Positions 1-12,875 of a DNA stretch of 64,000 nucleotides are shown in pieces; within the stretch, counting starts at the first letter, position 1, and the number at the start of each line of letters is the position of its first letter. The position numbers and the translations under genes were made by a program. The stretch spans positions 3,709-67,708 of the forward strand of contig PDUO01000025.1 of NCBI GenBank assembly GCA_003008705.1. The letters run 5' to 3'. The DNA comes from Pezicula radicicola (Eukaryota; Ascomycota; Leotiomycetes; Helotiales; Dermateaceae). The notes under the pieces were generated by a model. The model saw only the letters and a list, made by a program, of their open reading frames with translations. It was not told the DNA's origin and made no database searches.

Positions 1-382
1 TATTAATTATTATTTAAATTTAAATATAAGTCTTTTTATATTATTAAAAAATTATAAAATAACTTTAACTTTTAATAAACTATAATAAAGTCTAAAAATA
101 ACTTTTTTAATTATTTTTTTATTATATTTATTCTTAATAAATCTCTTTAAAACTAATTTATTTAATTTATTATTATAAAAATTTTTAATTTTATTAAACT
201 TTATTAATATTTCTTTTTTAAAATATTATTTAATTTTTATATATAAGTATATAAAAAGAGTAATAATAATATTAATATTATTAAATATCTAAAATAAAAT
301 AAATATAAAAAGTATATAATAAAGATAATTTACTTTAGTAATAGTAGTAGTAGTAATAGTATAATAATAGTAATAGTAGTAA

Positions 383-426
<44 letters not shown>

Positions 427-427
427 A

Positions 428-468
<41 letters not shown>

Positions 469-600
469 ATTAATAATTATAATAGTATTTTATAAAGAAA
501 TTCTAAAGCTAAAGATTTTTATTTATAGTTTTTAGTCTATACGTAAAGTATATAACTTTAACAGAAAGTATATAACTATATTTATCCTGTTTAACTCGAA
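1..600. other. AT-rich gene-free stretch
   Basis: Almost pure A/T sequence with very few C or G bases and no believable reading frame. The composition changes abruptly to normal at about 590. In Pezizomycotina such blocks are usually transposon DNA eroded by repeat-induced point mutation, and that is my inference here. No element ends or transposase motif can be read, so the original element is unknown. Confidence 0.55.
336..470. repeat. TAG/GTA trinucleotide microsatellite
   Basis: About 135 bp of nearly continuous TAG (equivalently AGT or GTA) triplets, interrupted by occasional TAA triplets. It lies inside the AT-rich block and outside any gene. Confidence 0.9.
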
Positions 601-920
601 GGTATCCGGTAAGGCGAAGCCTTGCCCCTATGTGAAAACAATGAATAATTATTTAGTGAGTGATGTAATCATCCAATAGGATGGATGGACCACATGGATT
701 TGCCGGAACGGAGCATGTTTCCTCCGGACGAATCGTTCTCATTGGCTAGGCATCACTCGTTGACGACGGCCGACAAAGCAGCAGAAAGCAGCTCGCGTTC
801 AAACAGACTGAGGACTGACTGTATGTAAGGCCACCCCCATCCAACGAACCTCACCAACCCCGACCTGAACCACCTTAATTTCATCCCCTCAAATACACTT
901 TATCCGAAAGCACCACCATA

Positions 921-1813
921 ATGGCTTCCGAATTACAGCAAATCATACGCTCGCTCAAGAACAACAGCAATGCGAGCTACCCTGAGATCAATGCGCAGCT
1001 GTCCAAGGCTAAGATACAGCTCTTGAAGCTGAAAGCTCTCGTTCCTTCACCCAATACACCAAGAGACGTGTTGGTTGCGGCAAGAGAGGTCTTCGAAATT
1101 GGTGCGCTGGCAAGCATCCGGGCTACAGATCCAGCTGCCTTCACACGCTACGTCCACCAACTAACGCCTTTTTACGAACTGCCCTCCGACCGCCTCTCCC
1201 CAGATGGTTCAGAACGCAAGAAGATTACTGGGCTCTATCTTCTGCTCCTGTTGACGCAGGGCGACTACTCCGGCTTTCATACTGAGCTTGAGGGGCTGGA
1301 GATGCTGGCTAATGGTGATGGCGAGCTGGAGGAGGATCGGTATTTAGGATATGCGATTAAGCTTGAGCGGTGGTTGATGGAAGGATCTTACGATCGTGTT
1401 TGGAAGGCTATGGCATCGAAGGAGGTTCCTTCTGAAGAGTACTCTGTTTTCTCTGGGGTACGTTACATTCCCACATTCTCTTAGCCTCCTCTCCACTCCA
1501 TCAACATTACAAAGCAAACTAACATAACGTCCACCAGATTCTCACAGGTCAAATCCGCAGGGAAATCGCGGCCTGTTCCGAAAAAGCATACCCTTCCCTC
1601 CCCATCTCCTCAACCAAGAACCTACTATTTCTCGACAGCGAAGGCGCCGTCGTCGATTTCGCAGAGAGCAGAGGTTGGATCGTCAGAGACGGCCGGATTT
1701 ACTTCCCTGCAGATGGTGGCGTTGCGGGTGCTGATGGCGAGGAGGATGGTAGAGCTATGGGTACGATTGAGAATACGCTGGGGTATGCAAGAGAGTTGGA
1801 GACTATTGTTTAA
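921..1813 (+). CDS. RPN12: 26S proteasome regulatory subunit Rpn12 (PSMD8)
   Basis: Non-ATPase subunit of the 19S regulatory particle lid, which helps process polyubiquitinated substrates for the 20S core. Exon 1 is 921-1457 and exon 2 is 1538-1813. The 80-bp intron starts GTACGT and ends CCACCAG, in phase 0. The joined product is 270 residues, close to the family length. The helical PSMD8/CSN8-type region fills most of the chain (LLLLLTQGDY, then GYAIKLERWLMEGSYDRVW). Exon 2 carries the winged-helix-like end (EIAACSEKAYPSL, LLFLDSEGAVVDFAESRGW, then an acidic tail). The start is the first ATG after a CT/CA-rich leader, in a CACCATAATGG context. A second lid subunit, RPN3, lies about 41 kb away. 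I saw no obvious Rpn4-type GGTGGCAAA box upstream. Confidence 0.95.
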
Positions 1814-3170
1814 AGCGTCCTTATAATCCTCACTCAAAAGGAATTGGGGAAATGGGATGGGGTTGGGGGGGTTTGCATGCAAGACATTCATGGAAATATA
1901 CACATTTTCTATGTGTTACATCTGGGGTTGCTGCATGGTACTGGTATTAGGAAGATTAGATGATGCTGGGCACCTACTATTATTGCCTGGCACTCATGAC
2001 ATGGCATGCTTTCATCGTCATGTATGTACTTCTATATCCAGGCGTCTTTGGCGTTCTCACATAGAGATGGAAAGGAAACGTACCTTACTGGCTTACCTAC
2101 TTAACATGCTACCGATTTGACCTGGGGAAATCTATTCCAATCCGCTGTCTTTCACATAACCTTTAGAGTGTGTAGAAGTCTGGGTTTGAAGGAGGTAATG
2201 ACAAGCCACTTCCTCATATTCCACAAATGCAGGGATTTTAATCTACTTCATAAGAAATATATTATATATCTCTTACCTTACTTACCCAACTCCACTTTCT
2301 CTTTCTAATTGCCAATTACCTCTCGAAGTCTAGAACTCTTTATTCTATATAGTGGTCTCTTTAGAAAGATTAGTGCAAGAGAAAAACGTACCATCTAAGT
2401 TATAAAATAATAATAATAATAAGTAGCAACCTCAAGTTGATTTTTTGAAGTTAAATCTAAGTAAGGGTTAGGGGAGGTATTACTGTATACGGGAAGTGTT
2501 TAGCAGAGATAATCATGTTGTGTAATGTATCTCTGTAGGCCATTCGACTTTTATATTATAGTATTGGTACTTCCTGGCAAAGAGATGGCGTTTGATCTCA
2601 TTTGTACCCTCTCTAATACACTTTTCTTGAATACTACAGGGAGCTAGGTACGTTTAATTCATTTATGGAATCAGCTGAATCCTCCTTTGTTGCCTATGGG
2701 TAGAACTGCTAGTATCTTTTCTTCTGCTGCTCAAGCTTATAATGCTGTCTATTCTGTCATTTCACTCTTTAGGTTACTATGTCCTTTCTCAGAAGAGATT
2801 GACTGGCCTTGGCTATAATTATAGGCTAGTGACCGCGTATGAGGCAAATATGCGGAGGAGTTCACATTGAGACAGAACATTTGATTTGAATGCTAGGTAC
2901 TCATAAAATACTTCTTTCTACCTACTGCTGATCAAACTAAGATCCACAGCAGAAAGACCAGTCAATCCTCTCAGGTCACTTCTGAGATTTGAAGATTGAC
3001 TTGCTTGCTTCCCAGAGATCTCGTCTACTTTTACCTAAACTCCTTTTGCATTTGCTGTGCACTGCTCATTCACCCTTCTTCGTCTGCCGAGCGCTCTCCT
3101 GACCCATATCCTTCGTAACATGACTCGGTACGATAGTTCGTTTCACATTCAACTCGCGGAAGTTGTTAAT
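1814..3170. other. Intergenic region, convergent 3' ends
   Basis: 1.36 kb between the 3' ends of RPN12 and the alpha-COP gene. The only open frames are short, unspliced and without recognisable motifs. It will hold both 3' UTRs and terminators, but no clear element or RNA gene is visible. Confidence 0.7.
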
Positions 3171-6100
3171 CTATGCAACGAGCTTCAAACCGCTGCCGTT
3201 CTTTCCTACTTCACAAACGCCGCATACAGCGCACACTGTACCCTTATACTTGGCCTGATACTTGCTGCCGTCAAATGCACACGTCTCGTAGGCGCTACCG
3301 CCATAGATTGGAGTGTGAGATGCAGCACAGACGTCAAACTCGGCAAATTGGTCAAACTCGATCTCGTGTGTATCGTTAGGGTTACGCTCACACTGAGCCT
3401 TAATCTTGCGTGCCTGAGAGTCTTGTCAGTCACTTGGAATCGAATCAAATGCATCAGAAGTAGAACTTACATTATCAAGGATTTTCGCAGTGCCGCCATT
3501 AGCCAACATGCGGTTAGCGAAGCTGAGAGCAGAATTGTAATTTTTATTCGTGAACGCCTGCTTCAATGCCGTTTGCAAAGCCAGTTGTCGATGTGCGACC
3601 TCCAGCTTAGGGATAGTGAAGTAAGCAGCGAGCTCAAGACTGCGCTTGAGCTTCTCGGGAGATTTTGAGACTTCCTCGTTGGAACCCAATTTCCGTCGGC
3701 TAAGCTCAATGGCCATAGCTACAGTGTATTCTGATGCAGTGGTGATAAGCTTCTTTGCCTCTTCAACCTCTGCTGGAGTGGAAACAGTGTTCACAAGGAG
3801 AGCGTGGAGGATGCCTTTGAAGATTCTAGCAGCATCCTCTAGCTTGTTGCCTTTGACGGCACTGTAAGCCTCCTGGAGATCTCCACTGGCTAATGATTCG
3901 ATGTCACGAGGAATGACTGGAAGGACTTTGCGGGGATCGGTCTCGTCCACAGTTCGGCGGACATAGTTGACCAAAGGAGGAAGGCCAGATGAGGCTGGAA
4001 GATAAGTCTTTGAGGCTTGGTAAACTTCCAAGAAGCGGGGTTTCAAAGGTTCGAAGTTGACAGCCCCGAGTTGTCGGTTTAATAATTGCATGGCCGTTTC
4101 GAAAGAGCCTCCAGCGACGTGATCTGCCGCGAGTGGCGAATTGCGCGCCCACAGATCGGCCTCGCTGCTGCCAGCACCAGCTTGAGCGCTGTCTACGTTA
4201 ACGAAGTCATCACTCTGATCTTCCACAACAATATCGTCTCCCATATCCCAACCAGCAGCATCCTCATCATCGTCTGCTTCGATGAGATTTCCATTTTGTT
4301 TTGTTCCATCCTCAGCTCCATCATCGAAACCAAAGCTATTCGAAGGAGCCGCTGGTTCGTCCTCCAATGACAAACCTTCGACTTGGCCAAGAAGAGCCTT
4401 CTCAAAGAATGATTGAGACGTGGCCTTTGTAGGCCAGTTAGCTTTGAAAGTAGAAACAACCGGCTTTGGTGGAGTAAGGGGAGAGCCAAGGGCTGGGAGT
4501 GTGATCTCCTCTTCAGTGAGACCAGTAGCCTCCAAAATGGATTCGCACTCTTCTGTCAGGCCATGGGATTTGGCTGTCATGTATGCAAGCGGGTCTATGG
4601 CTGATTAGCGTGATGTAAATAGTAAGTGTTATGGAGAACTCACAAAGATCAATCTCCTTGAACATCTGGATTCTATCCTCAACATCTCCAAGATATAATG
4701 CGTTCTGGAACCGAGCAGTAAAGTCTCCACGGTGCTCAGCAATCTTAGCCATTCGAGTGAGTTTAGCCTCGTCACCAGTCGCTAGGTACAAGAACGATAA
4801 CTTGTCGAACTGCCTCAGCTTCTGGTAAGTCATCTCGACAATCTGATGGTTACCGTGGGCGAGGGCCTCGGTAGTCAGCCTTGACCACAGCTTGGGTCTA
4901 TCCAGCTGTTTAGCCATTTCCACTGCAACATCCAAGTTGCCACACTCAATCGCTAGCTCAAACCGAGTCTGCGGATCTTGAACGAATTGCAAGGCAATCT
5001 CGGGGTAACCCTTTTTCTGCAAATATGAAATAATGCTTTGACCAACAAGACTTGAATTCTTGATGATTGATAGCATCTCCTCATAATTACGTTTAACAAG
5101 GGCCATCTTGAAGCGGTACTCCGTAGGGTCGATGTTCAAGATCTTGGGTTTTGCACTTCGATCGAGACAGTACACGGTCCGGGCCTTGACACGTACAAGG
5201 TACACAGTCTGATCTAAAGTTCTGACAATACCGTTGTCGCCATTCAATAAGGTGTATTTGATGTGGTTCAAGGTGGAATATAGAAGAACACCACCATCGT
5301 CCCAGGTGGCGCTCTTTATTCGGATGGTCTCGTGAAGGGTGCTGACCTGTTCCATAGTCTTAGAGACAATTGTGACATTGTGCTTGCTAAGTAAGGCACA
5401 GTAGAGTCCGTCGTTTGACCACACAACATATTTTACGCCAGCGACAGTCAGTTCATTGGTGGTCTTCTTTTGTTGGATATCGTACAGATGGACAGCGGTA
5501 GGCGTGATTAGGAGTAGATTGCCAGTTCCACCAAAGTAGATATCCGTGGTGCCAGTTGGTGGTTTGATAGTCTTGGTTGTAGAGTTTGTAAGATCCTTGA
5601 TATCGATTTGCTGAGCAGCGGCATTGAATACAGCGAAACGGTTACGGGCGACAAATACAGCAGAGTTACCTTGACCACGTTTAGTATCAGTGCCATCAAT
5701 CGAGCCAGAACCATCTCTAGGAAGATTAATGAGCTCATAAGAGCCACCATCAGATGGCGAAGTGACAAGAATAGCACGTTCGGCTGGATTGTATGAAAGA
5801 GATCGAGGAGGAACCCAGGGGCTGCCAAGTTTCTTTAGGGTGAGAAGAGTTGGACTCTCGAGATTCTTTTGGAAATCATATGACCGGACTTGCTTATCCT
5901 TAGTGATGAAGAAGAGGTTGTTCTGGTAGAAAGCAGATGCGGGGCGTTCGCGCTCAAGCTTGAAAACCATGACACCATTGTCGTGTCCAGCGGCAAAAAG
6001 GTTGATCTCTGGATGTGCTGCAATAACCCAGAATCGATCATTCTCCCTCTTGAAAGATTGAACTGAAGTGCGCTTATTTAAGTCCCACACTCGGATGGTC

Positions 6101-7118
6101 TTGTCCTCTCCAACGGATAATATTAAGTCCTGGTGGGGGTGGAATAAACATCCTGACGCATTCTGGAAGTGCCCTCGGCATGTATCAACCTCCCACGCCT
6201 TTGTTTCGCTCATTCTCCACAGCTTAACCAGACGATCATCACCCGCAGACACAATAAGTGGTAGCGTCGGATGGAAAGCTACCCAGTTTACACCTCTGTC
6301 ATGTCCCTCTAATACAAATTTGACGACAGCATCGGTATTGCCAAACATATCTGCTTGATTGGCATTTCCGCGGGCCATCTGATCCTCGAATGTCATTGAT
6401 GTAGGAGCAGAGTGTTTCTTCCGTAGACCAGAGATATCCCACACACGAACCGACTGATCCAAAGATGCTGAGACTACCAAATCGTCTTTTGGGTGGAATT
6501 GGGCGCACATTGTATAATGGTTATGACCAGTCATGGTGCAAACTGATCGATTATCAGCATATTAAGTAAATTGGAATCAAGCTTTCGCCAAACTCACTCA
6601 GAGATCTGTTCTGCCAGTTCCAAATTCGGATTGTCTGATCGTCTGAACTCGAAATAATCCATGGCAGTTCGTGGTGGAAGAAAACTGTGCGAACATAATC
6701 CAAATGACCATTCAATGTGAAAAGACATCTGCGAGTCTGATACGACCAGACTTTGATCTTGTAATCGTCACCTCCAGACACGAAGAGGGGTTGTGTCTTG
6801 TGAAAATCGACGCCTCGTACAGGCCCATCGTGCTCTTCGAAACGGTCAATCAGTGTGCCCATACGGTAATCCCATAGCTGAATAGTCGAAGAGTGTAAAG
6901 ATACGAGAATCCAAGGTCTGTGAGTCGTGGTCAGTTGCAGTTGCGCGCGAAGGGGTTTTTGTGCGAACACACCTCTTAGGATGGAAGGCGATTCCCTTTG
7001 CCCTCGAGGACTTAGATTCGAACTGTACGTGTGTTAATTCATATGCTTTGAGACTGGCAAAATCACTCTTTGAGCAAACTACCTTCGTCAGCATGTTTGG
7101 GGTAGATGAGGATGCCAT
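3171..7118 (-). CDS. COP1: Coatomer subunit alpha (alpha-COP)
   Basis: Large subunit of the COPI coat, which retrieves KKXX-type cargo from Golgi to ER. Six exons read on the minus strand: 7118-7083, 7022-6973, 6917-6598, 6542-4644, 4594-3471 and 3413-3171. The five introns are short GT-AG introns of about 49-60 bp. The joined product is 1223 residues, close to yeast Cop1 (1201). The N-terminal propeller is clear: WD40 units include [20 protein letters not shown], then [12 protein letters not shown] and [15 protein letters not shown]. The middle WD-associated region contains [17 protein letters not shown]. The C-terminal domain ends in a cysteine-rich segment ([12 protein letters not shown]). 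The first exon codes only 12 residues. It is divergent from the UGGT gene. Confidence 0.96.
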
Positions 7119-7697
7119 GTTGACCGGCGCTGCTGCGAGAAACGGGGCGCCTTAAATGTCGCGCATGCAGGATAATGGTGAAATTGACGGCGGATTCCCT
7201 AGCTCTGGAAACTATGGCCGGTCGAAGTTTATCACAGAAAAGGACAGGTGTGAATGGGCAGGAGCTTGGGAGTTGAGGTTTAGAATATGGGGAATTGTGG
7301 ATGCAGTCGCATTGTGAGGTGGCTACAACTGAGAGCAAATGCTCTGGGTGCTTTAGACACGAGATGCGGCCGCTTTAGCAAGGACGAAGCTTTTGGCAAT
7401 GTGGCCAGTGGCCCCAGGGGTGAACAAGGCTGACAGCTGGGGGAATCACCAGAACAAAACCTGTCCTGTCCTGTCCCACTGTATGCTGTCGCCTGTCGCC
7501 AGTTCCTGTACAATAGTATATTATTATTATTATGTTGTTGTGCTTTTTGCCTTCTATCTGAACTCGAACAGTGCTCATCCGCTGGCGGACAAGAAGGTCC
7601 ATTACCTCCCTCACTAGGTCCCTCGACAAAGGACCCAGCAGCCCTGGCTTTCTGACCAGCACGTAGAAAATCACCAGAAAACCAACCATAGCTCAAC
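7119..7697. promoter_or_regulatory. Shared divergent promoter region, alpha-COP / UGGT
   Basis: A 579-bp gap between two divergent start codons, so it must contain both promoters. It holds a short ATT/TAT run near 7520-7535. I could not identify a convincing unfolded-protein-response element or TATA box. Co-regulation of the two secretory-pathway genes is possible but is inference. Confidence 0.5.
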
Positions 7698-10600
7698 ATG
7701 ACAATTTTTAGACTGCCATGGGGCCTGACAGGCGCCCTACTGGCATCAACATACTTGCATTCAATATGCGCCTCAGCAAGCCCAGCAATTAATGTCGAAC
7801 TGAAGGCATCCTTCTCCTCGGGGCCGTACCTCTTGGAATTATTGTATGTTGTCTTTTACCATAATTTTATATGCCATTACTGACTCAAGCACAGGGAGAC
7901 AGCAGCAGACGAGAATGCCACAGCTTACTTTCCCCTCCTCGACCGAATTGCAGACGGTTACTTCTCCAAGGCCACGACAGATGAAGAACTATACAACCAG
8001 TTTATACAGGTGCTTAAAGACGATGGACATATGAATGTGGAGTCGCTCTCTTCGTACAAGTTTGCACTATCAATGCGATCCTCGGCACCCCGAATCGAAG
8101 CACATTACCAGTACTACCACACAGCTGCCGAGCCGTCATTGAAGGCAGAGCAGGATACCTCTTGTTCTACGTGGGTTCTTTTCAATGACAAGCAATATTG
8201 CTCTCCATCATTAGAATCTGCCCATGGGGATGTTAGCGGAGAACCGTAAGTTTTAGCCTAACCTCTAACAACTCAACAGCTGACTTTCTATACTAGACAA
8301 ACACAAGAACTACCTTTTGATCGTGTGCTTGGGAACCCTTCTAGTCCAGCATCAATCCTATATACTGACATAACGTCCCCAACCTTTGCTTTATTTCATA
8401 ATACACTTGCCCGAACCGCCCGAGAAGGGAAAACATCTTATCGGGTTCGTCACAGAAAAGGCCAGAATGCAGAATCCAAACCCCTCATAATCCCTGGATA
8501 CGGTGTAGAACTTGCTTTGAAACGCACTGACTATATTGTCATCGATGATCGTGAAGCCGCAACAACCGAAGCACAGAAAGCCATCTCCGAAAGTGAGGTG
8601 AAGTTTGAGGATGGTGACGTCGCAGACCTCAAACCCTTATCTACATCAGAGCTGTTTTCTCTGAGCTTGAAAGCCTCAAGCTATATTATGCAGAGCGATG
8701 ACCCTCTTGACACCTTTGTGAAGCTTTCCCAAGACTTCCCAAAATATTCCAGCGCAGTGGCTGCTCATAATGCTTCTGAGGACTTCCTCAAGGAACATGA
8801 GTATAATAGAGCTCAGTTAGTCCCAGCTGGCTTCAATGTTTGGTGGACGAACGGTATTCAGATGGTTGAGCGGGAGATTGAAGCATTGAATTTGCTTGAT
8901 TTGCTTCGACGCGAAAGAAAACTTATCGATGGCTTTCGCGACATTGGCTTGACGGGAGTAGAAGCCGTTCAGCTATTGGGACACAATGAGATTTCGGGAG
9001 TCAAGGCAGAGAATGAAGCACAGAGATTTGACTGGCGGGACGATATCGAGGGAGGCAATGTCATCATATGGATGAATGACATAGAAAAAGACAAGCGATA
9101 TGAGGATTGGCCGAGTAGCTTGCAATCTGTCGGTATCCCTGCCATGCTCAGGGTATATAATTGCTAATAATCCACAGATGCTTCAGCGAACATATCCCGG
9201 TCAACTTCCCGCAGTCCGAAAGGACGTTTTCAACATGATAGTACCGCTAGACTTTTCCCATCCGGGCGATATTCAGACTGTCACAGATGTACTTCAGAGC
9301 TTCGTAAAGCGCAAGATTTCTATTCGTTTTGGCCTTGTGCCACTCACCGAGACCGGTGCCGCAGCCGACCAAGCCAAGGTTGTCTACCATTTGCTTGAAA
9401 CTTACGGGCTCTCATCTGCAGTCGCTTATCTCACAGCTACGCTGGAAGCCAAGAAGTTCTCAGCTCCAAGCAACAGCATTTTCCAGGAAGCTATAGCAGG
9501 TAAAAAGGTCCGAATGGACAAGGTTGCACTCTCTTTGGAAGGTGTCCTTGCGGCTGAGACCTACACCGATCGACTTGAAGCTTCCCAGAAGTGGGTATCC
9601 AGGTTGGCTGCAAATAGCGAAATCCCGCCATTTTTCGTTGATGGTGTAGCACTTCCTCGTAATGAGAACTGGCTACAATCCATGAGTACAAGAGTCAGCA
9701 CAGACCTGCAGGCTATCCAGAATGGAGTCTATTCAGACGTTTTGAAACAAGAGCAGTGGATTCCTACATACTTTCTCTTTCAGGCAGCAACTCGCCGGAA
9801 CCCACTCGTGGTACCAGAGGATGAGAAAACCCTAAAGATCATCGATGTCAATAAATTAGTCGGACAGCATAAGGGGATTTATGAAACGTTACCCCGCCTG
9901 GTGGCTGATCCTTCTACACAGAAAGCAGAATGGGCTCATATGGTATTCGTCACTGATTTGGCTACCGAGGAGGGCTGGAAGTTTCTCTTGACTATGATGC
10001 AATTCCGCGAGGCACACCCGTCCGTTGAAGTTACCATTGTGCACAACCCAGCTTCAGTAGGAGATGGATTTAGTGTCACCGATAGTCTCTTTAGCGCAAT
10101 ACAAGACCGACAAGGAAAGCCATTTGAGAGCATTGAGGATCTCAAGCTCATCTTGAAATGGGATGGTGTGGTTGGAGATTCTGATATTAGGGCTATAGCA
10201 GGCCAATATTGGCAAGCTGCAGAGCCTCTCGTTAGAGCTATGACACTGGCACCTGGTGAACATGGCATTCTGCTAAATGGGCGGCTCGTTGGACCTATTC
10301 CTGATCCCGCCGAATTCATCCTAGAGGATTTCGTGCTACTATTGACATATGAGCGTGCTCATCGCATTTCTCCCCCATACGCTGCAATGGAAGCTATGGA
10401 TATCGCCGACAAAATGTCAAGTCCGTTAGCAGGTGCAAAGATATCATCCATGGTTACACTCTCATCTATATCAGATGTCCCAGAGGGTATGTTTGAAAAG
10501 GCTTCAAACATCAGGATGACTCAGTTCGACATGTGGAACGGTACCCATACTGCAATCGAGACTGGCGATGAATCATCTGCCTCCATTCATATCAACGCAC

Positions 10601-12303
10601 TTGTCGACCCTGCCAGCGAACAAGGTCAAAGATGGATTCCAATTCTGAAGGTTCTTTCTGAACTCGACGGAGTTTACTTGAGACTATTCTTAAATCCAAA
10701 AGAACGACTTCAAGAGCTTCCGGTGAAAAGATTTTTTAGATATGTTCTGGACTCAAAACCTACTTTTGACGATGCTGGCGCTTTAGGAAGGCTAGGTGCC
10801 TCTTTCAGAGGCGTCCCGCAAGAGGCTCTACTCACCGTCGGCCTAGACATACCACCGGCATGGCTGGTTGCTCCGAAGGCGTCAGCTCATGATCTTGATA
10901 ACATAAAGCTCAGTTCCATCAAAGCCGATGTAAATGCGCTTTACGAGTTGGAGCATATATTAATTGAGGGCCACTCACGCGAGATTCCAAGTGGGGCTGC
11001 GCCTCGTGGTGCACAGCTTGTCCTAGCTACTGCAACAAATCCTCACTTTGCAGATACTATCATTATGGCCAACTTGGGATACTTCCAGTTCAAGGCAAAT
11101 CCAGGGCTTTATAAGATTAATCTTCAAGAAGGCCGGAGCGCCGAAATATTCCATATCGATAGTCTTGGTTCAAAAGGATGGCGTCAAACACCTGGTGACG
11201 ATAGTACTGTTGAGGTTGTCTTAATGAGTTTCCAGGGTACCACATTATACCCAAGACTATCTCGCAAAGCGGGCATGGAGACTGAGGATGTCCTCGAAGC
11301 TAAGGTTGAATCTACAATGGATTTTGTTTCTCGAGGTCTCAACTTTGCACAGGGTATTCTTTCCGGCAAAGGGAAAGATGTCGCTGAGAAGGAACAGCAA
11401 GCCGACATCAATATCTTCTCCGTTGCTAGTGGCCATCTTTACGAGCGCATGCTGAACATCATGATGGTCAGTGTGATGAAAAACACCAAGCATACTGTGA
11501 AGTTCTGGTTTATCGAGCAGTTTCTGTCGCCATCTTTCAAAGATTTTATTCCCTACCTAGCCGCGGAGTATGGCTTCAAATACGAGATGGTCACTTACAA
11601 ATGGCCACACTGGCTTCGAGCACAAACGGAGAAGCAACGTGAGATTTGGGGCTACAAGATCCTATTCCTCGACGTTCTCTTCCCGCTCTCGCTCGATAAA
11701 GTTATCTTTGTCGATGCGGACCAAATCGTGCGTACCGATATGATCAATCTTGTTAACCACGATCTGCAAGGCGCTCCTTACGGCTTCACTCCTATGTGCG
11801 ATAGCCGTACTGAGATGGAAGGATTTCGCTTCTGGAAACAGGGCTACTGGAAGAATTTCCTTCGCGGTTTGCCTTACCACATCAGTGCTCTCTATGTTGT
11901 CGACCTTCACCGCTTCCGCCAGATCGCAGCCGGTGACCGTCTACGCCAGCAGTACCACCAACTATCCGCAGATCCCAACTCCCTCTCCAATCTCGATCAG
12001 GATCTGCCCAACCACATGCAGTCCGTTCTTCCAATCCATAGTCTACCCCAGGAATGGCTCTGGTGCGAGACGTGGTGTAGTGATGAGAGTCAGGCCGAGG
12101 CGAAGACAATTGATCTTTGCAACAACCCATTAACCAAGGAGCCAAAGTTGGATCGTGCTCGCAGACAGGTCCCGGAGTGGACAGTGTATGATGATGAGAT
12201 TGCTGCTGTGGATCGGAAGAGAAAGGGGGAGGGTCTTGAAGAGGTAAATACGAAGAGTCGTAATCATGAGGAAGCTGTGCCTACAAAGAAAGATGAGTTG
12301 TAG
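7698..12303 (+). CDS. gpt1: UDP-glucose:glycoprotein glucosyltransferase (UGGT)
   Basis: ER-lumenal folding sensor that re-glucosylates N-glycans on misfolded glycoproteins for the calnexin cycle. Exons are 7698-7843, 7895-8245, 8297-9128 and 9178-12303, joining to 1484 residues, the usual UGGT length. A signal peptide begins MTIFRLPWGLTGALL. The long N-terminal half holds the thioredoxin-like repeats (for example ENATAYFPLLDRIADGYF). The C-terminal GT24 catalytic domain starts near residue 1187 (INIFSVASGHLYERM). Its metal-binding D-A-D is at residues 1289-1291, followed by NLDQDLPN. The chain ends in KDEL, an ER-retrieval signal. Introns 1 and 2 have normal donors. Intron 3 needs the unusual donor GTCGGT at 9129 to keep frame. 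The gene symbol follows the fission-yeast gpt1 name; KRE5 is the Saccharomyces relative. Confidence 0.95.
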
Positions 12304-12875
12304 GTGCGCTTAGATGAGTGATGTAATGATATTGTTATATTAGATCGTAGATAGACTTGGTTTCATAGATACCTTCTTGCCTATTCGAGAATGAAGTTGA
12401 TGCTTTATATGACGCTGCTTTTCTGTGCTTTGCCCGCTGTTTTAAGCCCCTTTCCGTGGTAAGCGAAGCGAAGCGCAATGTCAATGTCAATGTCCCTTCT
12501 GGCTACAAGTTGTCTATTGACCCAGGATCGGATAGGTAAGTAACGGCCCATGCGGGCGAGATTGTAAAGGCCTCGCACCTTCCTCCTAGAGTTCACAAAA
12601 CCCAGAAAGGTTATGTAAAGCAACAATGAAAACTTTGCAGTTTTCTGATGCTCTTGTTTTATCTTTCCGCAACTCAGCACAATCACGCCTTAAAGAACAT
12701 AGTTATTCAGCTTATAACAAAACTGCTGTTGAACAGGCATTGATACCCGTGATTGCGTTCAACATAACGACATCAATCTTCTAATTGGAGAGCAAATTTA
12801 GTCCGGTAAGCATTTTGTTATAGAATGTAATGATACTACCTAGCTAACCACATACATGAGTGATCGGAATACGAA
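12304..12875. other. Intergenic region
   Basis: 572 bp between UGGT and the next gene. It contains two tiny direct repeats near 12460-12495 (about three AAGCG units, then about three TCAATG units). No gene or RNA is recognisable. Confidence 0.6.

Noticed and set aside
1..600. Telomere-proximal or centromeric sequence
   Set aside because: AT-rich, but there are no TTAGGG-type repeats and nothing else diagnostic.
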